The translations under genes and the position numbers were made by a program. DNA of 62,060 nucleotides from a virus. Every line of letters starts with the position of its first letter. The first letter of the stretch is position 1. The notes under the pieces are model-generated. The model was not told the origin of the DNA, made no database searches, and saw only the letters and a list, made by a program, of their open reading frames with translations. Positions 29,801-38,344 of this stretch are shown here, in pieces. Where the stretch lies: IMG/VR virus record IMGVR_UViG_3300044970_000368, positions 1 to 62,060 of that record; one strand, 5' to 3'.

Positions 29801-30058
29801 TTATTTTTTCTGTTCGGAAATTGAGCAAAGGATTTCGGAAAGTTGCATTTTCACGGCATGAAGGTCTTTGAAGTTTTGCTCTCTTTGAGTCCTTGCCTTT
29901 TCCCAATCTCCGTCCTTGACGTAGTAATCACGCGCATTGAATTCGACTGCTGCCAATTTTTCAATTGCAGCGTCAATGGCGTAGTAAGCATCGCTGTATC
30001 CCTCCAGAAGCATTCTTGCTGGAGTTCCGTTCATGTGAATTGTGGGTGTTGTTGTCAT
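29801..30058 (-). CDS. Small phage-type helical protein
   Basis: 85 residues: HMNGTPARMLLEGYSDAYYA, AIDAAIEKLAAVEFNARDYY. HxNGT...L...Y......A..A...L....FN.RDYY is a familiar phage small-protein pattern, unknown function. Leader AATAAATATATATG; preceded by the palindrome at 30066-30080. Confidence 0.7.
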   Translation of the reverse strand: MTTTPTIHMNGTPARMLLEGYSDAYYAIDAAIEKLAAVEFNARDYYVKDGDWEKARTQREQNFKDLHAVKMQLSEILCSISEQKK

Positions 30059-30130
30059 ATATATTTATTGTGTATCGTCAGTGACGATGCCGCGAATCTA
30101 TAAGGTTATTCTCGCATGGCAAGAATTATT
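30059..30130 (-). promoter_or_regulatory. Gap with a perfect 15-bp palindrome
   Basis: ATCGTCA-G-TGACGAT at 30066-30080 is an operator-like dyad. On the minus strand it follows TTATAGAT (about 30093-30086), a fair -10 element, with TTCTTG as a poor -35. Candidate early promoter/operator. Confidence 0.45.
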
Positions 30131-30760
30131 TTAGAAGTGCCGCTGCATCCACAATTCCTTCGCGTTCTCAACATCCATCGTTGGCTTGCCAATCCGCATA
30201 TTTACTGCGTTGTGCAGGTCAATACCCCACTCAAAAAATCTGTTCCAGTCTGGAGGATTTTCGCTCATCCACTCGTCAAGATGTTCCTTGCACGGACATC
30301 CATTAAACGGAATAGAATCGCGCCAATCGTTGAGCCAACCAGTCATGTTTTTTCCTGACCTGTGACGCAAGCCAAGGAGGTGAAGTTCTGCCCAGAACCT
30401 CGGCCCATTGAGAAGTATTGCTGGCACTTCGTCGCCTTGTTTGCGCTCCACTTCGTCACCTGCTCGCTGCACCCATTTGTTATGCTCGTCCCAATCAATT
30501 CCTGCCGCTTGACAAACAATGCGCTCGATTTGCGTTGCCGTTTGATGCTCGGAAACATCATTGCTGACCTCATCCTCTCGGATTCCAGCCTTGTTGCATA
30601 GCCACCCTTCTACCATCTGATGCAGATTGACGAGAAATGCGCCATCCTCGTTGCCGTAATCGGCTACAGAGCATTTAAGGTGTCCATTGGGCAACCATTC
30701 CCAATCTCCAGCCTTGACATACCGCATCGCAACTGGATCAATATTTTTAAGCGTGATCAT
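30131..30760 (-). CDS. Erv/ALR sulfhydryl oxidase-like protein
   Basis: 209 residues. The C-terminal ~90 residues follow the Erv/ALR layout: FWAELHLLGLRH (122-133, like the WxxLH helix), CPCKEH (155-160) where the redox CxxC should be, then FFEWGIDLHNAVNMRIGKP (175-193), containing the HNxVN FAD motif. The pair is C-P-C rather than CxxC, so activity is uncertain. The N-terminal ~115 residues are of unknown fold. Such a protein could make disulfides or act as an FAD-binding structural domain. ATGA with the 30757-30855 gene. Confidence 0.6.
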   Translation of the reverse strand: MITLKNIDPVAMRYVKAGDWEWLPNGHLKCSVADYGNEDGAFLVNLHQMVEGWLCNKAGIREDEVSNDVSEHQTATQIERIVCQAAGIDWDEHNKWVQRAGDEVERKQGDEVPAILLNGPRFWAELHLLGLRHRSGKNMTGWLNDWRDSIPFNGCPCKEHLDEWMSENPPDWNRFFEWGIDLHNAVNMRIGKPTMDVENAKELWMQRHF

Positions 30761-30855
30761 TTGTCATCCCACCAGCAGGCAGCGGCAATGCAAAATCCAC
30801 CTGCGATAAAAGACGATATTGCAAGCACCAAAATTGTCCAAGTGTGAATCGTCAT
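30757..30855 (-). CDS. Tiny membrane protein
   Basis: 32 residues: MTIHTWTILVLAISSFIAGG then FCIAAACWWDDK. A single membrane span with a short acidic C-terminus. Stop and next start share ATGA. Similar tiny one-span proteins occur in many phages; function unknown. Confidence 0.55.
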   Translation of the reverse strand: MTIHTWTILVLAISSFIAGGFCIAAACWWDDK

Positions 30856-30870
30856 TAGAAAAACAATCCG

Positions 30871-31011
30871 TTACTTTTTCTTTTTGGATTTTGCCTTGCG
30901 TTGGACGCTGTATGCGATGGCAAGAGCCTGCTTGATTGGCTTTCCAGATTTGATTTCAGTTTTCAAATTGCGTGTGAAGCAATTTTGCGAGGCACATTTT
31001 CGTAATGGCAT
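30871..31011 (-). CDS. Small basic phage-type protein
   Basis: 46 residues: MPLRKCASQNCFTRNLKTEI and KSGKPIKQALAIAYSVQRKA. The KSGKPxKQA[LV]AIAYSxxRKA pattern is frequent in phages, function unknown. Distinct from the two basic proteins at 6142-6551, which belong to other families. Confidence 0.7.
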   Translation of the reverse strand: MPLRKCASQNCFTRNLKTEIKSGKPIKQALAIAYSVQRKAKSKKKK

Positions 31012-31015
31012 AGTG

Positions 31016-31216
31016 TTATTCTTCTCTGTCAAGTTCTGTGTCGAATTCAGCTAACTCATACATTTCGTCCATGTCACCATTGGCATAGTCTTCTGTTAGC
31101 TGAATTATTTTTTCTTCTGATATTTTTTTGGGGTTGTAGAATACATATTCATCTTGAACAGGAATCATCTCCCATCCTTCTGGCCCCTCTTCTTTGTCAG
31201 TTACAAGTATGTTCAT
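31016..31216 (-). CDS. Small acidic protein after giant gene
   Basis: 66 residues, MNILVTDKEEGPEGWEMIPV, very Asp/Glu-rich. Overlaps the stop of the 31213-38343 gene by 4 bases (ATGA). Function unknown. Confidence 0.6.
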   Translation of the reverse strand: MNILVTDKEEGPEGWEMIPVQDEYVFYNPKKISEEKIIQLTEDYANGDMDEMYELAEFDTELDREE

Positions 31217-34200
31217 TTTAGTATTAATGGTATTTTTGATTTTTTCATTGTCCCAACAATGGTTTCTTTGCTGCCTTCTCTAACTGTTTTCTTGGGATGA
31301 CTGCTTGCGTAGTCAGGAAAAAGTTTAACTGGATCAGCGGGTGTTTCAAGAATAAAATTATTGGCATCCTCTGGCCCAAGCATCATCCAGTCGTAGGAAG
31401 GATGTATTCTGAATTGTGGATTTTTCAAAAATTCATCACGAAGATATCTTTCAGTGGCACTCATTTTAGCCTCTTGCTTTGGATCATCTCCAGTATAGAT
31501 AGCAAAGGCATCCATATCTTTTGATAATTGAACCGCTGCAACAATATCCAAGTTTTTACCTTTATTGAAATCCATTGACTCTAACAATCGTTGTGCAATT
31601 GAGGGAATGAATGGTATTCCACTAATCCTGTCCATTGCGCTTCCACGTTGGTTGAATGTGAATTTAGACGCTTCTTCTGCAAATGTTTTGTTTTTATATT
31701 TATTAACAATTTTTTTATACCAATCTTGATCCTTGTATTTGCTAATATGCTCATCAAATGCTTTATCGAAAGCAGCAATATTTCCTTTTGTTGCTTGGGA
31801 TTTCATTGATCCAAGTGCGCTTAAAAAATCTGAACTTGGTTTATATTTTTCAATGTTTTCGTTTTCAAATCTTTCAATTAAATTAAATTCAGATTGAGTT
31901 ATTTCATTATCTTTTAATAATTTTTGAGCTTTTTTGTATCGTTTTAAATGCTTATCTGGATTTTTTGCTCCAAGTTCAAGAATAACGTGCAACGCATCAA
32001 GTCGTTCTTGCGGTATTGATGTAGACATTGAATCAACTTCAGACATTACATCTTGAACAAATTTGCGATTGCTCTTATGCGCCTTTTCTTTCATCAACTG
32101 GATAAGTGCCATTCCAGAAGTTGTATTCTTAATAACATTTTTTGCTCTTGTAACAAAAGCGGCAGTCATATTTGCCCAAACAGGCTTAAACCCTCTTCCA
32201 TCTGGCAATTTAGCTACAGCTTGATTTGATACAAGCCAAGGATGCAATGGCCCACCCATATTTGATCCTCTTGTGTTGTGCCTGTCAGCTTCCAACATTG
32301 CAACTTGTTCTCCTCCAATTGAAGATATTCCAGCAACATTTGGAAGAACAGTTGTTTGTGGGTCTAATTCGTATTCAATAACTCGACCATCCTCTGTGGG
32401 ATTTGTCGCTATTTTAAAGTATCCTCTTTCTGGAGTTTCAGATGGCAATTTCCCATCAACAGAATGCGTGAAATCTGGTTCAATTTCTCTCTCTAATTCT
32501 TTTTTTGCTGTCTTTGGTTTTTTACCTTCGTCACGCTCTGGCATGAACTGAATGCCACTCAATGGTTGCTTCGTTGGCAACTCGCCAGCAACAGGCTTAT
32601 CGTTCTTGTCAAGAATTGTGATTATATTTTCGTCAAATACGACGTAGTTGTGAGTTGGTGCTGTCTCCGCACTTTTAATTTGTCTTTCAAGAGCAGCGAG
32701 TTCTTGTTCGCTTGAAGTTAGCCAGTCTTCAAATTGCTTCCGCATTTCCCAATCTCTTGGGTTATTTTCAAGTGTTTTTCTTAATTGCGGAACTTCTTTA
32801 AGAAGCTCGTTCCGACGATTGATGTCGGAGGCACTTGTTCTACTCATGCCGTCAAGGTAGCGTATGCCGGGAATGCCTGCTGCAAGCAATGCTTCAGATG
32901 CTCGCTTCTCTGGAGTTCCTTGCGCGCTTTCTCCAAAGCTATCTGAAATCAAAGCGTAGAGCGATCCACCTTTTGTTTTTAATTTATTTAACTGTGCATC
33001 AGCAATTTCTTTTGGAGTGCGCTCCTTGATAAGTTGTATCAATGAATCACGAACACTTTCTGGTTGCTCACTCAATGGCTTATCCCAATCAAGTAAGTCT
33101 TCGTCTTTTACATCGATATCGACTTTGTAGAGGTTGCCTTGTTCAAATGTAATTTCTTTTTTGGATTTAATTTGGTTTAACGCATCATTGAACTTTTTGG
33201 CGTATTCTAAACCACCTTGTTCAACTGTATAAGGCTCACCTTTTTCAGAATCTTTTTGCAGTGTTTTTCCAATTTGTTTTGCTCTGTTTATTCCTTGATG
33301 GTAAACTAATGAAATTGCATGGCGAATTGGATTTTTGTAATCGTCGCTTCGCAATGACATTCCTTTCCATTCATATACTCCGGGCGAATTCCAATCGGTT
33401 AGTTTCTCTTTGTATTCTTGAGCAACCTTTCTCGCCTGTGCAAAGTAAAGCCCCCATCCATACGCTTGCGCTCCTTCGCCAGTTCCGATGTTTGCCAGCT
33501 TGAACTTGTCCACTTCAAATGGAGTGCCATGATATGCAGGAAGAAAATTGATGAGTCCAGCGGATGACACTAAAGCGTTGGAGAATGGCTTGATTACTGC
33601 GTCAGCTTCTGGTTTTGCACTTGTTTGAAAATCAGCGGGTTTGATTGTGTCAGCACCTATCATCTCAGAACTTTGTGGTTTTTCCGAGATAGTAGGTTCC
33701 ATTTCCACCATGTTGCTGTGTAGAACGCCTCTATCAGCATTGAACCTGTCTTCCTCGCTGGTTGCCTCTTTAAGCTGTCCAGATTCCTCGGCAATACGAT
33801 ATGCCTCCTCACGATCTACAACGCGCCCTGTGTCTGTTTTAAATCCATAGTAACGGGATTCACGATCAGTCTGCTCATCAGGCGCATTTGGATTGGCCAC
33901 CTTGTGATTTACACCTTCACGGACTTCGCCAGTGCGAGGATCGGTGTAGGTTGCAGAAACGATGCGTTCTTGGTCTGCTGGTTTTTCTTGCCTAAAATCA
34001 ATTACAGGAATTTCAGTTATTCCAAGTTCTTTTGCTGCAATTGCACGATGTCTTCCATCCTCTTTTCCATCTTGATAAATTGCAAGAGGATCAAGTTTGC
34101 GTCCTTCTTGCATCATGTTTTTTAGATCGTCAATGTTATCCCGCGATGCTTCGTCAATTTCAAGCGGTTTTACTTGAGACAAAAACTCGTCTGGTGACAT

Positions 34201-37200
34201 TTTTACAATTTTTCCACCACGTTTTGCGTAATCTTCGTTGGAATACCACTTTCCTTTTTCTTCAATTGGATATTTGGTTTTTTGTGTAACTTCACCTTCC
34301 ATGCGTTCTGGCATGAAGTTGATTTTAGCAAATCCGTAGTTGACTGGAAGTTTTGTTGCGTTCTCGTTTGGAATCAATTCAGCAATGTGGTCAACGCGAA
34401 TTGACATGATTGTGCGATTCGGGTCTTTGCCGCGAGGATCACCTTTGCGACGAGGAATTTTTGTCCTTTCAAGATTAGTGTATTCCGTTGCCTTGTCGTA
34501 AAGATTAAGAAGATCGTTGAAAATTACTGATTTTGCTTCTGCTATTTTTGGATCAGCATCAAGGTCTGTTTTGCCGGGTTTTCCAGCTTCCCAGTTTTTA
34601 AGATACTTAACAAAATCATCAAATGTGCGCTCAAGGTTATTATCCCAGAAGCGCAAGCGTCCCGGCATACGCTCATTCCACAAGCGCATTTTATCAAATA
34701 TGCGTCCAACAGAAATTGTGGTTACAAGGAAATTGCCCTTGCTCGATAAGTGCATTCCGATTGGCACAAGATCATACATCTTTGGCGAGAATGCTTGATA
34801 CTTGCCATTGTCGTTCATTACTGCCGCATAATCCACGATGAACCTTGTTCCGTCTCCACGAACGATGGCATCGTTGATTTTAAGCATATGCTCCTTGAGT
34901 GTCCTTGGAACAAGACTTTCTGGCATATCCTTGATAGCTTGAATCTGAAGCGGAGTGAATGTTCCTCGATACGTTTCCGATCCTTCCTCAACAGGTTCAA
35001 AACGATTAGGTGTCCCGTAATCATCAGTATCCAGTGCCTCTGTAATCAGCTTTTTGCGGTCTGCATCAATTTTTTTTGCGTCCTTCGGCTCATACATGAC
35101 AGGAGTTACCCCATCTGGTTCCATGACCAAATCACGCGAGACAACAAGAGTTCCACCTTCGGGAACTTGCAATCCTTGCGCTTCCGCTGGAATGTCGCCA
35201 TATCCAGAAAGTTTCTTCATTCCAACATCAGTGCTTTGGAATGTTCCTTCCCGTGGATTGGGCGTTGTCACAGGCATTGACTCGCCAACCTGATTGCCGT
35301 CCTTGTCGAATACCTTGAATTTAAATTCTGTTTTGAATAGCGGAGAATCTTTGCCGAAACGCTCAATCAACGCAGAGTTTTTCATCATCTGCGCCTTGCT
35401 GATAGCAGGCATATCAGCTTCTTGCGCTGGAGGCGAAATTTCGCCATTTAAAGAAACTATCTGGCGCATTGCATCTCTTGCTGCCGCCATCGCTTCTGGC
35501 GGGAATTCTGCGCGTGTATTAGCGGCAGTAACAATGTCACCTCGTCCTCCAAGTCCGTAAAAACGATCAATTGCACGATCCAGCAGGTTTTTCTTTGCCT
35601 TGATCCTTGCACGATCCCACATGGCAAGTGTTGCGGAATCCAAGTCATTTGAAAGATGTCTACTGGATACTTCGCCAAGCAAGTCTGCCATGACTTCGCT
35701 TTTCATGTAGTTGGCAACCTTGTTTTCATCCAACTGACCACGGGATTCATCCCAAAGATTGTTCAGCTTTGAAAACGCTTCTCTTCCTTGCGGGTCTAAA
35801 TGGCGAAGGTATCCATCATTGAAAAGTTCAACGAGTTTTGCCTTGGAGAAAATACCAGAAGTTGTAGCCTTGATGTTTCCAGCGGCATCGCGGATTTCGT
35901 TTTGGAAAAGCATTGAACGCACTGGAGCAAGTGCTTCTTGGAATTCTGGCACAACATCCATGAAGTGCGATGTTTCGTGAACCAATGCTTCGGTTGGTGA
36001 TTCACCAAACAACTTGATGCGCTCACGAATGGAGTCTGCATTGATAACAATCGATGGTTTTCTGCGGTCAAATGCAAGCCCTTGTTGTGCGGGATTTGAA
36101 TAAAATCCAGCTTGGCTTGCCATCTGTGCAAGATCAGCGTCTGGAACATTGCTGTTTGCTGGATCATTACGCAACTTTTGATAAATTTGATCAGTCGAAA
36201 GAACATTGAACCCAACATTGTTCTGACCACTCTTCATAACACCATTGGTAATGTCTTGAAGGTTTGCGTATGTCTTCAAAAACTCCCTGCCAAATTCATT
36301 GCGCGTTTGCACATTGGCGCGTTTAACGTGATCAAGTGCAATCTTGTTTTTTTCCACTTCCGATTGAGCAAGTTTGATTTTTTTAGCATCTTCCGCTGAA
36401 CCCTTGTAAGCTGCCATCAAGTTTGCAAGGTCAGATTCACTTTCGTTCAGCTTTGTTTCTCTTGCAGAAATAGCATTATCAAAGTCAGAAATTTGATCCA
36501 AGTTTGCTTGGGTTTCTGGATCAGCTTCTTGATACCTGCGATGGATGCGAGAATCGTCTGAAATACGCTCGCGTTGCTCAATGATAGGGTCATTGCCCAT
36601 CATCTTGCCCTTGATATGCTGCAATGCGCGTCCACCAAGAGTGATTGCAAGCCCATCGGCAAGCATCTGCTTCATCTCCTCTGGATCAGCGGACTCTAAT
36701 GCTCCAGTAGCAAGAGCAAGCGTAGTTCCGTGGATTCCAGTTTTTGCATACTCAACGGAGTTGGAAAGAATGTTATCAATCGTTTTTCCTCCACGGGAAA
36801 GAATTTTAGCCTTCAATGCCGATCCTTCAGCGGATTTGCCGAGTGTCTCAAATGTCTTGCCAAGAGGTGCAACCTTGCGAGCCTCGGCAAGCTCACGCAC
36901 AAATGTTGGAATTTCAAGTCCAACCTTTGTTCCTTTCAACACTCCCCTTGCAGCAACTCCACCAATAACACCGCTCAAAATTCCAGTAACTGGAGATTCA
37001 TCAGAAACGCTATAACCAGCAATGCCGCCAAGGACAGGAGTAGTAATGTTGCCAAGAATTTTATTTACTTTTTCTGCGGCAGGTTTCCATCCCTCAATCG
37101 CTTTTTCAATCTTGCCTGCACCTTGAGCAACCGCTTCTGCTCGCTCTGTGCGTTTTTTAAGCATTTCTGCAAATTGAGATTTTCGTAATGCTTGTGCTGC

Positions 37201-38343
37201 CTTGTTGATTTCAGCAATTTCATCAGCGGATTTGCCAATGTATTTCAATCCTTTTGCGATGCCTGTTCCTGCCTTTGCAACCGCTGAAACAGCACCCATT
37301 GTTCCCATGCCAAGCTCACCGGGAAGCAAGAACTCACCAGCAATTCTTACGCGAGCATTTTCTTCTGGCAATTCAGACTCCATATCAGAAGTCAAATTAT
37401 CAATTTGCTCACGCGCCATCGCATCTTGTTGAACTTTTGCTTCTTCAACAGAAATATTGTCTCTTACTGCCAATTCTTCTGGCGATTCCATTTGCGATTT
37501 TGCAATGTATGAAAGCGCATCTTTTGCCAACGGATTATCAAGCATCCTACTATAAACAGTTGGATGTTCACGGAAGTATTCAGCTTGAGCTTGCGAAACT
37601 AACCTTCGTCCTTTCCAGCGTTCAAATCGATCTTCTGGATTTACCAAGCCAAGTTTTTCACCAGCAGCATCCGCCCAACCAAAACCACCTTCTTGTGCTT
37701 TTGCTGTTGCCCATGCTACGCTTTCTGGAATCTCAAAAGCTGGAGCCATGAACGAGTAGAATGAACTTTTAGCTTTCTTTAAGTTTTTATAAAATTCCTC
37801 ATCACTAACAGTCATGTCACTTGCTTTAATAGCATCGCGTCCAAATTCAGCAGCACCAAGAGGAACTTTTACTCCAAGTTTTGCTACATTTTTAACAACG
37901 TCAAATGCATCTCCTCCAAGATTATACCAATCTTCCCAAGATGTAGGAACTGATGGCATCTTTGACTTTTCAACCTCAAAAATGCGCCTTGATTGAGCGT
38001 CATCAAGCGGAATATCTTTGCGAGCTTGAGCTACCTTGTATTGCTCATCGTCGCTTAATGCGTTGAACAAATTTTTTTCTTCATCGTCAAGCTCGTTTGA
38101 ACGTTTATTTGAAATAAGTCCAAGGAAAATATCTCCGCTGGATTTTTGCGTTGGAGCAGGTTCTAACCACCTTTCGGCAGACTCAAAAAAATCACCTTGC
38201 GGTTCTTCAACTGGAGCTTGTTGTGGTTCTGCCGAAACCTCCTGCTTAACATCTTCAAGAACGCTTGCTGGCTTTTCTTCTTGAGGTTGTTGAGATAGTT
38301 CCGCTTCGACTTCTGCCTTGATTTCGTCAAGAATGCTTGCCAT
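31213..38343 (-). CDS. Giant polyvalent virion protein (zincin, ParB-like, ADP-ribosyltransferase-like)
   Basis: 2376 residues. N-terminal ~590: helical, with Gly/Ala-rich possibly membrane-active segments (GGIAGYSVS near 439-447, GVIGGVAARGV near 458-468). Zincin motif H789-E-T-S-H793 in EALVHETSHFMDV. ParB-like segment 1392-1440 with DGKEDGRHRAIAAKELG. ADP-ribosyltransferase-like segment: AYHGTPFEVDKFK (1603-1615), GAQAYGWGLYFA (1624-1635), GIRYLDGMSR (1826-1835), HNYVVFDENIITI (1898-1910). Domains are separated by recurring INF[ML]P / IQFMP motifs (1341, 1598, 1931). Such multi-domain proteins are known as polyvalent proteins and are thought to be injected with the genome to disarm and reprogram the host. 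Last gene of the internal virion block. Confidence 0.75.
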   Translation of the reverse strand: MASILDEIKAEVEAELSQQPQEEKPASVLEDVKQEVSAEPQQAPVEEPQGDFFESAERWLEPAPTQKSSGDIFLGLISNKRSNELDDEEKNLFNALSDDEQYKVAQARKDIPLDDAQSRRIFEVEKSKMPSVPTSWEDWYNLGGDAFDVVKNVAKLGVKVPLGAAEFGRDAIKASDMTVSDEEFYKNLKKAKSSFYSFMAPAFEIPESVAWATAKAQEGGFGWADAAGEKLGLVNPEDRFERWKGRRLVSQAQAEYFREHPTVYSRMLDNPLAKDALSYIAKSQMESPEELAVRDNISVEEAKVQQDAMAREQIDNLTSDMESELPEENARVRIAGEFLLPGELGMGTMGAVSAVAKAGTGIAKGLKYIGKSADEIAEINKAAQALRKSQFAEMLKKRTERAEAVAQGAGKIEKAIEGWKPAAEKVNKILGNITTPVLGGIAGYSVSDESPVTGILSGVIGGVAARGVLKGTKVGLEIPTFVRELAEARKVAPLGKTFETLGKSAEGSALKAKILSRGGKTIDNILSNSVEYAKTGIHGTTLALATGALESADPEEMKQMLADGLAITLGGRALQHIKGKMMGNDPIIEQRERISDDSRIHRRYQEADPETQANLDQISDFDNAISARETKLNESESDLANLMAAYKGSAEDAKKIKLAQSEVEKNKIALDHVKRANVQTRNEFGREFLKTYANLQDITNGVMKSGQNNVGFNVLSTDQIYQKLRNDPANSNVPDADLAQMASQAGFYSNPAQQGLAFDRRKPSIVINADSIRERIKLFGESPTEALVHETSHFMDVVPEFQEALAPVRSMLFQNEIRDAAGNIKATTSGIFSKAKLVELFNDGYLRHLDPQGREAFSKLNNLWDESRGQLDENKVANYMKSEVMADLLGEVSSRHLSNDLDSATLAMWDRARIKAKKNLLDRAIDRFYGLGGRGDIVTAANTRAEFPPEAMAAARDAMRQIVSLNGEISPPAQEADMPAISKAQMMKNSALIERFGKDSPLFKTEFKFKVFDKDGNQVGESMPVTTPNPREGTFQSTDVGMKKLSGYGDIPAEAQGLQVPEGGTLVVSRDLVMEPDGVTPVMYEPKDAKKIDADRKKLITEALDTDDYGTPNRFEPVEEGSETYRGTFTPLQIQAIKDMPESLVPRTLKEHMLKINDAIVRGDGTRFIVDYAAVMNDNGKYQAFSPKMYDLVPIGMHLSSKGNFLVTTISVGRIFDKMRLWNERMPGRLRFWDNNLERTFDDFVKYLKNWEAGKPGKTDLDADPKIAEAKSVIFNDLLNLYDKATEYTNLERTKIPRRKGDPRGKDPNRTIMSIRVDHIAELIPNENATKLPVNYGFAKINFMPERMEGEVTQKTKYPIEEKGKWYSNEDYAKRGGKIVKMSPDEFLSQVKPLEIDEASRDNIDDLKNMMQEGRKLDPLAIYQDGKEDGRHRAIAAKELGITEIPVIDFRQEKPADQERIVSATYTDPRTGEVREGVNHKVANPNAPDEQTDRESRYYGFKTDTGRVVDREEAYRIAEESGQLKEATSEEDRFNADRGVLHSNMVEMEPTISEKPQSSEMIGADTIKPADFQTSAKPEADAVIKPFSNALVSSAGLINFLPAYHGTPFEVDKFKLANIGTGEGAQAYGWGLYFAQARKVAQEYKEKLTDWNSPGVYEWKGMSLRSDDYKNPIRHAISLVYHQGINRAKQIGKTLQKDSEKGEPYTVEQGGLEYAKKFNDALNQIKSKKEITFEQGNLYKVDIDVKDEDLLDWDKPLSEQPESVRDSLIQLIKERTPKEIADAQLNKLKTKGGSLYALISDSFGESAQGTPEKRASEALLAAGIPGIRYLDGMSRTSASDINRRNELLKEVPQLRKTLENNPRDWEMRKQFEDWLTSSEQELAALERQIKSAETAPTHNYVVFDENIITILDKNDKPVAGELPTKQPLSGIQFMPERDEGKKPKTAKKELEREIEPDFTHSVDGKLPSETPERGYFKIATNPTEDGRVIEYELDPQTTVLPNVAGISSIGGEQVAMLEADRHNTRGSNMGGPLHPWLVSNQAVAKLPDGRGFKPVWANMTAAFVTRAKNVIKNTTSGMALIQLMKEKAHKSNRKFVQDVMSEVDSMSTSIPQERLDALHVILELGAKNPDKHLKRYKKAQKLLKDNEITQSEFNLIERFENENIEKYKPSSDFLSALGSMKSQATKGNIAAFDKAFDEHISKYKDQDWYKKIVNKYKNKTFAEEASKFTFNQRGSAMDRISGIPFIPSIAQRLLESMDFNKGKNLDIVAAVQLSKDMDAFAIYTGDDPKQEAKMSATERYLRDEFLKNPQFRIHPSYDWMMLGPEDANNFILETPADPVKLFPDYASSHPKKTVREGSKETIVGTMKKSKIPLILK

Positions 38344-38344
38344 T

